Below are positions 1-7,274 of a stretch of 24,750 nucleotides of DNA, piece by piece (position 1 is the first letter of the stretch; the number at the start of each line of letters is the position of its first letter). The DNA comes from a virus. Location of the stretch: IMG/VR virus record IMGVR_UViG_3300030117_001140, positions 1 through 24,750 of that record; one strand, written 5' to 3'. The translations under genes were made by a program, and so were the position numbers. Under the pieces are notes generated by a model that was not told the origin of the DNA, searched no databases, and saw only the letters and a program-made list of their open reading frames with translations.

Positions 1-402
1 GGCATACAGGTTGGCAAAGACCTGCAAGACATGGGTGGCACTATGGCTAAGTGGGCTGGTGCTATAGCTGATCTAGACTTTGCAGATAGACAAAATCAAA
101 AGCCACCATGGTACAAAGCACTAGGTGGTGGTATTGAATCACAGGCAATGGAGATCTTTGCAGCTAAACAAAAAGCTGAGTCCATGCGTAAAGAACTAAA
201 AGACTATATTTCAGTAATGTATGGCCCCTCTAAGTGGCAAGAGATATTAGAAATAGAAGCAGATTTAAGAAAGCAGAAGAGAGAACATGAACACAGACAA
301 ATGGAAATCAAACAAACGATTATTGAATGGGTTGCAGGTATTGCACTGTTCCTTGTTCTTTTGGGCGCTCTCTTTGGTTTTGTATGGATAGGAACTAGAT
401 AA
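1..402 (+). CDS. Coiled-coil/membrane phage protein, 5' partial
   Basis: The reading frame is open to the left window edge (ten codons before the first ATG at 31, which has no Shine-Dalgarno site), so this is the C-terminal part of a longer gene. The visible part has a charged, probably helical stretch (about residues 40-95 of the ATG-numbered protein) with the short motif YGPSKWQEI, then one strongly hydrophobic segment near the C-terminus (WVAGIALFLVLLGALFGFVW) and a short basic end, which suggests a C-terminal membrane anchor. From memory, proteins of this plan are common among structural genes of tailed phages, but I cannot name a function. A holin or spanin role is possible because of the anchor, yet nothing specific supports it. 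Its stop overlaps the next start by one base (TAATG), so the two are probably translationally coupled. Confidence 0.75.
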   Translation, partial: GIQVGKDLQDMGGTMAKWAGAIADLDFADRQNQKPPWYKALGGGIESQAMEIFAAKQKAESMRKELKDYISVMYGPSKWQEILEIEADLRKQKREHEHRQMEIKQTIIEWVAGIALFLVLLGALFGFVWIGTR

Positions 403-3400
403 TGCCACAAGTAACTGACGCATACGGTAGATCTTTTAATATTGCTAGGGAAGATCTAACAGATTTTAGATATAATCTTGCATTTGAAAAGTCTTTGATT
501 GATGGTACTGTATTTCAAAAGTATAATATTGATAAAGACAGTAAACAGGATGTACGAAATCAAATGGCTACTGCCCAAAATAAAGCTAGGGGGTTAGGAT
601 TATTTGAACCTGGTGCAGCTTATGGACCACCTGCTGAAGAACCACCAGCAGAGGAACCACCAGCAGATGATGATACTCCAGACTTACCACCATTACCTGA
701 TAGAACTGATATTGCTGTTTTTAAATCTGGAGGGACAAATGTTAATACTGGGCAACCTGATCCAGGTATTGATGATGGTAGAAGTTATAACTTAAACAAG
801 TGGGCTACAGATTTTCAAGATAAATTTGGTATTAGAAATCGTAGTGGAGAAGTTGATGCTTTTGATTCTTCTAAATTAGGTAATGCTACCCCAGAAGAAA
901 TATCTTTGTATGACCTTAATAGAGATGGTAGACTAAACTACGAAGATATTATAGACGTTGAATATCTTGGTGGTCTAAAGAGAACTACGGAGAGTAGAGC
1001 GCAAGCAGCAACTGAAAGACTAGTAGCTATAAATACAGAATTTAATTACCTTAATCCCGTTGGTGAATTTCCTAAACCAGGAGAAACTTTATTAGAGAAA
1101 GCAGGTTACAGATCTGACCCTAAAACATATTTACTAAATGATGGTAGAACACTTACAGTTGACAATCCTACTATTGATGACCCTAATGAATGGAAACGTC
1201 AAACTGGTCTTACAAAAGAATTTTTAATTAGTAATACAAAATATTCTAATTTTGATCCAGATCTTGTTAGTAGATATGATACTATAGGGGATGATCCAGA
1301 ATTTGTTCTTTTTGATAATGAACAAGGAGCAACCACAGATGTTGGAAGAGAAGATGTGTCTGATACAGTTGTAGTAGACCCTGCACAACCAGACTATTCA
1401 GCTTATCAATATACAAAAAATAATGAAGTTTATCAATTATCTGATGTTGAAAAACAAGACATAGAGTTATATAAAAAACTAGGATATAATGATCAAGAAA
1501 TTAATGATTTATTAGATCAAAAGTATTCTTTTAGAACACCAACTACTACTACAACTGCAACAGTAGACCCTGCACAAGTAGTTACTTATGCTGATGCTCC
1601 AGAGGTTACAGTACCAGAAGCAACTCAAAATCAAACAAAAGAGGTATTTGGTTTAGATGATCAAGCTGCAGACTCAAATATAACTAGATATGATCAAGCT
1701 GCAGACTCAAGTATAACTACATATGATTCTGCTGGTGATAGCTCTGCTCAAACAGGTACAAGAGGTGATGCTATTACAACTGACACAGGACTTAATATTG
1801 CTGCTGCCCCTGCTGCAACTACATCTTTTAGTCCAAGAAGTGCTACTAAGTCTGTAACATCAGACACTGCTGGGTTAGAATCTACACCTACATTTGGTGG
1901 TGGGTATCAACCAGGCACTGTCTATGAAGGAACACAGTTTGAAGCCAGAGATAGTGGTATACAAACTGTAATGTATAGGAACCAAAGAGGTCAGATGTTA
2001 CCTGTTACTTTAAGAAATGGTAGACCTATTACTTATGTGCCACCTGGGTATGTTAAAATGTCTGAGGGTGGTGCTGTTATGCCACTAGAATCAGAGCATA
2101 ATTTAGCTAATAAGTTTCTTGGGTATACTGGTGAGAAGTCTAGACCTGCTCTTGATAGTTTTTACAAGTCTAATCCTGGAGCAGCAGCACGTATGGGTGA
2201 GTATCAAAAGGCTGTAACTGGTATGGCTTATGGTGGTTATACTGGTGGACCTGCAGAAAGAGGCAGAGGAGCACCTGCAGCTAGTCCTGCTCCTAGATCA
2301 CAACCTGCAGCAGGTGTAGAGAGAGGTAGAACACAACAACCTAGTGTATCCACTCCTCCACCACAGGCTACTACTCAACGCTCTATGGGTACTCCTGTGC
2401 CTAGATCAAGAGATAGAAATGATAGAAGCACACCACCTAGAGTGGCTACAACACAACAACAAACACAACAGGCTTCTCAGCCTAAAGCTATGCAGTTTTC
2501 TAATAAAGATAAGGATGTTTCTGTTTCTTATTTTACTCCACAAGGCAGACGTATAGGAACTGGTGATAGAAGAACTAGTAGATTTAGTTTTAGAGAACCT
2601 TTTACCCAAGATTTAGCAAAGGATTTGCAAGATACAGGTCAAGACTTTGAAGTACGTAATAACGAATTAATTACTAGTAACGCTGCTATTGAAGGATCTA
2701 AAGTATTTTTAAAAGCACTTCAAGAGAAAAAACTTCCCGTATCTTATACTGTGGGTAATGCAACCTATTCATTAGAAGCAAACTTTATAGAAGACACTGG
2801 TAGAGTTAATGTGCCAGGGGGTAGTTATTATGCTGGGGTAAAACTTAGCGTCCCTAATAATTTTTTATTAAACTTATTTTCTGGTCAAGGTAATATGAAT
2901 AGGGGTGGAGTAGTAGGTGGTTATCAAGAGGGAGCAGTGGCATCCAGTGCTATATCAGGTGAGGGTCAAACAGATCCTGAAACTGGTTTAGATACTATTA
3001 GTTATACAGGTGATATAATACCTATGTTTGGTGATGCTGTAAGTCAAACTCTGCAGCCTGGGCAAGCTCCCGTATCTTATATACAAGAAGATCAAAGTCA
3101 GTTTTTAGATGCCTCTGCTGGTAGAGTAAGTGATGTAGCTCCCTATGCAAGTGCGGCTACTGTAGATACGGTTGAAACAGCAACAACACCTGGTGTAGCA
3201 CCTACAGCCACTTATGGTGCTACTACTGCTGCTGGTGCAGTAAGGGATGAGACTGCAAGAACAACAGCAGCTACAGGTACAGTTAGTGATGAGGCACAAG
3301 TAGATGCAGCCCAAGGGACTGTATCAGATGCAGCTATGGCTGATGCAGCACAGTTTGACTCTAACTTTATTAATAGAGTTAACATGGGTGAGATGAATGT

Positions 3401-5162
3401 TACCCCTAGTCAGCTTGTAAATGCAGCAGGTCAGGATGAGGTAGCACCAGCAGTTAAGATAGCACAGTCTTCTGGTATTGACCCTGCAATAGCTCAACAG
3501 GCAACAGTGTCTGTAAACGAGTTACCAGAGGCTGCTACTATAGCAGAATCTAACATGGCTCAGGCTAAGGTAGCACAGTCTGGTGGTTTATTGAGGGAGG
3601 AGGCCACTGCCTATGCTGCAAAGTTAGATACATTTAGTGTTGACAATGGCACACTAGCTAAAGCTATACAGGGTGAGGTAGGTGCTCTAGGAACTGTACA
3701 GGGTCAGCTAGAAGGCTTGATGAGCCAGTTTGATGATGGTACACCAGCATGGGCTGCAGGGGCTATGAGGGCTGCTAATGCTGCTATGGCTGCAAGAGGA
3801 CTAGGTGGTAGCTCTATGGCTGGTGCAGCTATCCTACAGGCTGCTATGGAGTCTGCACTACCTATTGCACAACAGGATGCTCAGACGTTTAACCAGATGA
3901 ACATGAGCAACATTAATAGAAGGCAGCAGGTTGCTCTTACTAATGCTGCTGCACAACAAGGACTTGCTCTACAGAACTTGTCTAATGAACAGCAGGTAGC
4001 ACTACAGAATAGTACAAATGCTTTTGCTCTACAGACACAAGACTTGTCTAACATGCAGCAAACATTCTTGGCTAACGCACAGATAAAATCATCTTTACAA
4101 GGACAGAACCTTAGCAATCAACAACAAGCCAACTTAGTTACAGCAGCTAGATACGCTGAAGTTTCTAACATGAACCTAAACAACAGGCAACAAACAGCAT
4201 TAACTAATAATGCAAACAACCTGCAGATTGACCTAGCTAATTTATCTAACAGGCAACAGGCTTATGTGTCTAATGCACAACTTGCTGCATCTTTACAAGG
4301 TAAACAGATAGATAACCAACAACAAGCAGCTATACAGAATGCAGCTAGGTTTTCAGAAGCAGCTAATATAAACTTTACTGCAGAGCAACAGGAACAACTA
4401 CACAACTCAGAGCTTATGAAGACTATTGGTTTAGCTAATTTAACCAACAATCAGGCTGCTGTATTACAGAATGCTGCCACTGTTGCTGGCATGGACATGG
4501 CTAATCTAAATAATAGACAACAGGCTGCAGTGCAGAATGCTCAAAACTTTTTGCAGATGGATATGGCTAACCTTACTAATGCACAACAGACGGAGATATT
4601 CAGAGCACAACAGAATATACAAGCATTGTTTACTGATCAGGCTGCTACTAATGCTGCATCACAGTTTAACGCTACCAGTGAAAACCAGACTAATCAGTTC
4701 TTTGCATCACTGGCATCACAGACTTCACAGTTTAATGCTACACAAGTTAATGCTACAAATCAGTTTAATGTAAATGCTGTAAATGGTATCAGGGAGTTTA
4801 ACTCTAACCTGCAAAATCAAAGAGATCAGTTTAATGCTAACAATGGTTTGGTAGTAGCACAAGCTAATGCACAGTGGAGACAGAACATAGCAACCCTAAA
4901 TACTGCTGTACAAAATGAAAGCAACATGGACTTTGCTAAAACAATTAATGAACTAACAGAAAACAACTTGGATCACATCTGGCAAAGAGAAAGAGATTTA
5001 ATGCAATACAATGTGGAGTCAATAGAAAACTCTAGAGATCGTGGTATGCAAATACTTCTTGGTTTACAAGACTTAGAACAGTTGAGAGAAACTATTGCAG
5101 CTAATGAGGCTACGGCTCAAAATGATTTCTTATTTAGTTTTCTGTTTGATATTTTTGATTAG
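402..5162 (+). CDS. Giant repeat-rich virion structural protein (1586 aa)
   Basis: A very long protein of mosaic composition, inferred to be a virion component from its size, context and repeats. Residues about 74-98 are Pro/Glu/Asp-rich. Residues 171-182 (DLNRDGRLNYED) match a dockerin/EF-hand calcium loop, with D171, N173, D175, G176 and D182. Residues about 419-462 hold 11-residue tandem repeats. A central part (about 500-610) contains a segment with MSEGGAVMPLESEH and LANKFLGYTGEKSRPALDSF, followed by a Pro/Arg/Gln-rich linker. The C-terminal third is Ala/Asn/Gln-rich: ten consecutive 22-residue repeats (1177-1396, each ending near LSNxQQ), then at least six 11-residue repeats (1420-1485, each beginning near xQFNA). 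This indicates a long hendecad helix or coiled coil. An internal ejection protein or a fibre-like part is likely; I cannot choose between them. The ATG overlaps the preceding stop by one base and has AGGA eight bases upstream. Confidence 0.85.
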   Translation: MPQVTDAYGRSFNIAREDLTDFRYNLAFEKSLIDGTVFQKYNIDKDSKQDVRNQMATAQNKARGLGLFEPGAAYGPPAEEPPAEEPPADDDTPDLPPLPDRTDIAVFKSGGTNVNTGQPDPGIDDGRSYNLNKWATDFQDKFGIRNRSGEVDAFDSSKLGNATPEEISLYDLNRDGRLNYEDIIDVEYLGGLKRTTESRAQAATERLVAINTEFNYLNPVGEFPKPGETLLEKAGYRSDPKTYLLNDGRTLTVDNPTIDDPNEWKRQTGLTKEFLISNTKYSNFDPDLVSRYDTIGDDPEFVLFDNEQGATTDVGREDVSDTVVVDPAQPDYSAYQYTKNNEVYQLSDVEKQDIELYKKLGYNDQEINDLLDQKYSFRTPTTTTTATVDPAQVVTYADAPEVTVPEATQNQTKEVFGLDDQAADSNITRYDQAADSSITTYDSAGDSSAQTGTRGDAITTDTGLNIAAAPAATTSFSPRSATKSVTSDTAGLESTPTFGGGYQPGTVYEGTQFEARDSGIQTVMYRNQRGQMLPVTLRNGRPITYVPPGYVKMSEGGAVMPLESEHNLANKFLGYTGEKSRPALDSFYKSNPGAAARMGEYQKAVTGMAYGGYTGGPAERGRGAPAASPAPRSQPAAGVERGRTQQPSVSTPPPQATTQRSMGTPVPRSRDRNDRSTPPRVATTQQQTQQASQPKAMQFSNKDKDVSVSYFTPQGRRIGTGDRRTSRFSFREPFTQDLAKDLQDTGQDFEVRNNELITSNAAIEGSKVFLKALQEKKLPVSYTVGNATYSLEANFIEDTGRVNVPGGSYYAGVKLSVPNNFLLNLFSGQGNMNRGGVVGGYQEGAVASSAISGEGQTDPETGLDTISYTGDIIPMFGDAVSQTLQPGQAPVSYIQEDQSQFLDASAGRVSDVAPYASAATVDTVETATTPGVAPTATYGATTAAGAVRDETARTTAATGTVSDEAQVDAAQGTVSDAAMADAAQFDSNFINRVNMGEMNVTPSQLVNAAGQDEVAPAVKIAQSSGIDPAIAQQATVSVNELPEAATIAESNMAQAKVAQSGGLLREEATAYAAKLDTFSVDNGTLAKAIQGEVGALGTVQGQLEGLMSQFDDGTPAWAAGAMRAANAAMAARGLGGSSMAGAAILQAAMESALPIAQQDAQTFNQMNMSNINRRQQVALTNAAAQQGLALQNLSNEQQVALQNSTNAFALQTQDLSNMQQTFLANAQIKSSLQGQNLSNQQQANLVTAARYAEVSNMNLNNRQQTALTNNANNLQIDLANLSNRQQAYVSNAQLAASLQGKQIDNQQQAAIQNAARFSEAANINFTAEQQEQLHNSELMKTIGLANLTNNQAAVLQNAATVAGMDMANLNNRQQAAVQNAQNFLQMDMANLTNAQQTEIFRAQQNIQALFTDQAATNAASQFNATSENQTNQFFASLASQTSQFNATQVNATNQFNVNAVNGIREFNSNLQNQRDQFNANNGLVVAQANAQWRQNIATLNTAVQNESNMDFAKTINELTENNLDHIWQRERDLMQYNVESIENSRDRGMQILLGLQDLEQLRETIAANEATAQNDFLFSFLFDIFD
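1657..1755 (+). repeat. 33-bp tandem repeat coding for 11-residue units
   Basis: Two nearly identical 33-base copies (1657-1689 and 1690-1722), each beginning ATGATCAAGCTGCAGACTCA, are followed by a degenerate third copy (1723-1755). In the gene's frame they read as 11-residue units of the type YDQAADSxITx, then YDSAGDSSAQT. The copies lie wholly inside the coding sequence and keep frame, so this is recent internal duplication in a virion protein rather than a regulatory array. Confidence 0.9.
3930..4856 (+). repeat. Hendecad repeat region: 22-residue then 11-residue units
   Basis: Counting residues between successive QQ pairs gives exactly 22 for ten consecutive units (residues 1177-1396; the pair is degenerate only in the eighth unit). 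Unit examples are VALTNAAAQQGLALQNLSNE+QQ, TALTNNANNLQIDLANLSNR+QQ and AAVQNAQNFLQMDMANLTNA+QQ. After a transition of about 23 residues, the spacing halves to exactly 11: SQFNATSENQT, NQFFASLASQT, SQFNATQVNAT, NQFNVNAVNGI, REFNSNLQNQR, DQFNANNGLVV. Since 22 is twice 11, the whole region fits an 11-residue (three-turn) helical periodicity. DNA identity between units is moderate, so the repeats are old and kept at the protein level. Confidence 0.92.
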
Positions 5163-5170
5163 GTGAAATA

Positions 5171-5863
5171 ATGGCAATATACACTAAAAAAGCTCTGGAA
5201 GAAATGAGAAGTCAACTAATTGAGGACGAGGATAGAACAACAAAGGCTGTTAGGAAAACAGATAGACCCTATTTTATTCCTCGTAAAAGGTCTGTTATAA
5301 CTTTACCAGAGGGAGTAGATAACCCAATGGAAGAATTAATGGCAGAGTTCTCTTCTCGTTCAGCTACCATTGTTCGTCAAACAAATGCCATTGCAAATGC
5401 AAAGTCAAAGAATAGACAACTAAAAGAAGAGATAATAGATGTATCACCAAAAGCAGAAGCTGGTGATCAGGTGCATGTTAAAGGTGACAAGGGTGAGCAA
5501 CCGTTGACCATAAGAAATAATAACCCAGGTAATCTTAGGTTTGCAGGTCAGGATGGTGCAGAAAAGGGTGAAGGAGGTTTTGCTAGATTTAAAACAGCAG
5601 AAGCTGGTATGTTGGCAATGCGTAAACAAATAGTATTAGATACTCAAACTCGTGGACAAACATTAAAAGAGTTTATTAACAAGTATGCACCACCTAGTGA
5701 GAATGAAACAACTAAGTATTTAAAGACTGTATCTGATACAATAGGAGTTAAGCCTAATCAAAAAGTTCCTGAAAATCTAATAGATGATTTACAAAAAATT
5801 ATGATGCGCTTAGAGGGTGGTCAAGTGTCATTAGACTATTTTATGAAAGAAGATGAAGAATGA
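5171..5863 (+). CDS. Structural protein with P5-like peptidoglycan-hydrolase domain
   Basis: 230 residues. The first ~100 are charged and mostly helical. From residue 113 a domain begins with TIRNNNPGNLRFAGQDGA, followed by GGFARFKTAEAGMLAM (135-150) and KYAPPSENETTKYLKTVSD (171-189). The NNNPGNLR...FxxxxxGxxAM...YAPPxEN pattern is the signature I associate with phage 'structural protein P5'-type virion lysozyme/transglycosylase-like domains, which open the host wall during genome entry. The enzymatic assignment is by family resemblance only. Its place among virion genes, not beside a holin, favours a virion-associated role over a lysis endolysin. AGGTG lies six bases before the ATG. The stop overlaps the next gene as ATGA. 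Confidence 0.75.
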   Translation: MAIYTKKALEEMRSQLIEDEDRTTKAVRKTDRPYFIPRKRSVITLPEGVDNPMEELMAEFSSRSATIVRQTNAIANAKSKNRQLKEEIIDVSPKAEAGDQVHVKGDKGEQPLTIRNNNPGNLRFAGQDGAEKGEGGFARFKTAEAGMLAMRKQIVLDTQTRGQTLKEFINKYAPPSENETTKYLKTVSDTIGVKPNQKVPENLIDDLQKIMMRLEGGQVSLDYFMKEDEE

Positions 5864-6387
5864 GTATAGTATTAGCTGCACCCATACCAGGTCAATCACT
5901 AACTAAAGAACCTAAGAACATGCGCTTTGAGAGGCCTCCTGATATAGCAAGTCCTCTTGAAGCACTGGATATGCACATAGATAATATTACTAGACCAGAG
6001 GCATTAAGAGATGCTTTTCATTTTTTAGAAGAAGGTCTTGATCTTGTGTCTCTTGTTGAAGGTATACTGCGTAGTGCTGTAATGGGTGGTAGACATAGCT
6101 TAGATGTTAGTCTAATTATTGCACCAGTATTACATGAATATATTAGAGGTCTTGCACTAGAGGCTGATGTAGAATTTGAAGAAGGTTTTGATAAGGCTAA
6201 GGATGATGGTATTGAATATACTAGAGAAGCAAAACGTGCTAATGATGTTCTACAACAAATGAAGAAAGAACAAGGTATGCCCGTAGACGAACCTGTAGAA
6301 ATGCAGCCTGAAGAAAAAGAAGAACCAATGGTGGAGACTGAGGATATACCCCTCACTCCACAAGGGTTGATGTCTAGGAGAGTATGA
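5860..6387 (+). CDS. Conserved marine-phage structural-region protein
   Basis: 175 residues, soluble and acidic. The N-terminus has AAPIPGQSLTKEPKNMRFERPPDI, followed by a helical core with EGILRSAVMGGRHSLDVSLIIAPVLHEYI (about residues 66-94) and an acidic, Glu-rich tail. I recall this IPGQSLT...P...ERPP...EGILRSAVM pattern from other marine tailed phages, where it sits among virion genes without known function; that recollection was not checked. It starts in an ATGA overlap with the P5-like gene and ends in an ATGA overlap with the following gene, so the three are almost certainly one translationally coupled unit. No catalytic motif is visible. A small head-tail or internal virion component is a reasonable guess. 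Confidence 0.7.
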   Translation: MSIVLAAPIPGQSLTKEPKNMRFERPPDIASPLEALDMHIDNITRPEALRDAFHFLEEGLDLVSLVEGILRSAVMGGRHSLDVSLIIAPVLHEYIRGLALEADVEFEEGFDKAKDDGIEYTREAKRANDVLQQMKKEQGMPVDEPVEMQPEEKEEPMVETEDIPLTPQGLMSRRV

Positions 6388-7265
6388 TGAAATTTTCATG
6401 GCGTGGTCTTAATAATGCATATCAAAGAAAAAGATTAGAAGATAGAGCAGACAAAGAAAGAGAACAGGAGATAGCTCTTGCTCGTGAGAATAGTTTGTTA
6501 GAGCTTGGTTTAACTAAAGAAAAAGATAGAGTAAAATTTAGATCTGAAAAACCATATAGAGAAGCAGCAGAGGCTACTTTAAAACTAGAGAAAGAAATAG
6601 AAAAATTAAACTTACAAGATCAAGATACCATAGATTTTTATAATAAAGTTTTAACAAATCCTTTCTTAGCTGCAGATATTTATAATTTTAAAAAAGAACA
6701 GGCTGACATGGGAAGAACAGTTAATTTTTCTCAAATACCCTCCATGGTTAATATTGTAGGATCAGGTATGCCTGAAGAAAATAAAATAGATTTAATTGGA
6801 TTAATATCAGGTGAAAATTTTGAGGGAGAAGAAGGTAAACAAAAGTATTATGAGATAGCTACTCAAATTCAAAACATAAATACTGGAACAAGTAGGACTA
6901 TGTTTATAGAGCCTAAACCTGGTTTTGAAACTGATATTGGAAATTTACAGAAAAATAGAGAAAACCAAGTCAACATATTACTTAACAGGGTAGAGCCTAT
7001 AGCTCAAACTTTTTTAGATGCAAATACAAATTTAACTGGTTTAGATAATGAAACCAAGGATAAAGTGAAAAGAATACAAAAGGCTTTAGATATGATTGAA
7101 AGTGGTGGAGATGATGCTAAAGAGGGAGCTAGAATAATATTTAATGAGTATTTAACACCAGAAATAATGGAAGTACAAGTTAAAAGATTTCCCATAGATT
7201 TTATAGACTATAAAAATAACCCGTTTTTACCCCCATCTGTTACTTTATTTCCAGATATGTATTGA
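6384..7265 (+). CDS. Coiled-coil protein of structural region, unknown function
   Basis: 293 residues. I do not recognise the family. The first ~80 residues are very rich in Lys, Arg and Glu (QRKRLEDRADKEREQEIALA) and look like a long helix or coiled coil. The rest is mixed alpha/beta without obvious motifs, membrane segments or cysteines, and ends with an aromatic, Pro-rich tail. Position, coupling (ATGA overlap with the preceding gene) and spacing to the following internal-virion-like gene (nine bases) indicate a virion or assembly protein. It might be an internal or ejection protein or a scaffold-like accessory, but nothing distinguishes these. Confidence 0.7.
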   Translation: MMKFSWRGLNNAYQRKRLEDRADKEREQEIALARENSLLELGLTKEKDRVKFRSEKPYREAAEATLKLEKEIEKLNLQDQDTIDFYNKVLTNPFLAADIYNFKKEQADMGRTVNFSQIPSMVNIVGSGMPEENKIDLIGLISGENFEGEEGKQKYYEIATQIQNINTGTSRTMFIEPKPGFETDIGNLQKNRENQVNILLNRVEPIAQTFLDANTNLTGLDNETKDKVKRIQKALDMIESGGDDAKEGARIIFNEYLTPEIMEVQVKRFPIDFIDYKNNPFLPPSVTLFPDMY

Positions 7266-7274
7266 GATTAAATT

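Noticed and set aside
1657-1755. Tandem repeats considered as a CRISPR array
   Set aside because: The copies are directly adjacent without spacers and lie in frame within a coding sequence.
3881-4117. Cys-rich - strand frames opposite the repeat region
   Set aside because: Apparent Cys/Ala/Leu repeats are the complement of Gln/Ala/Asn codons in the 22-residue repeats.
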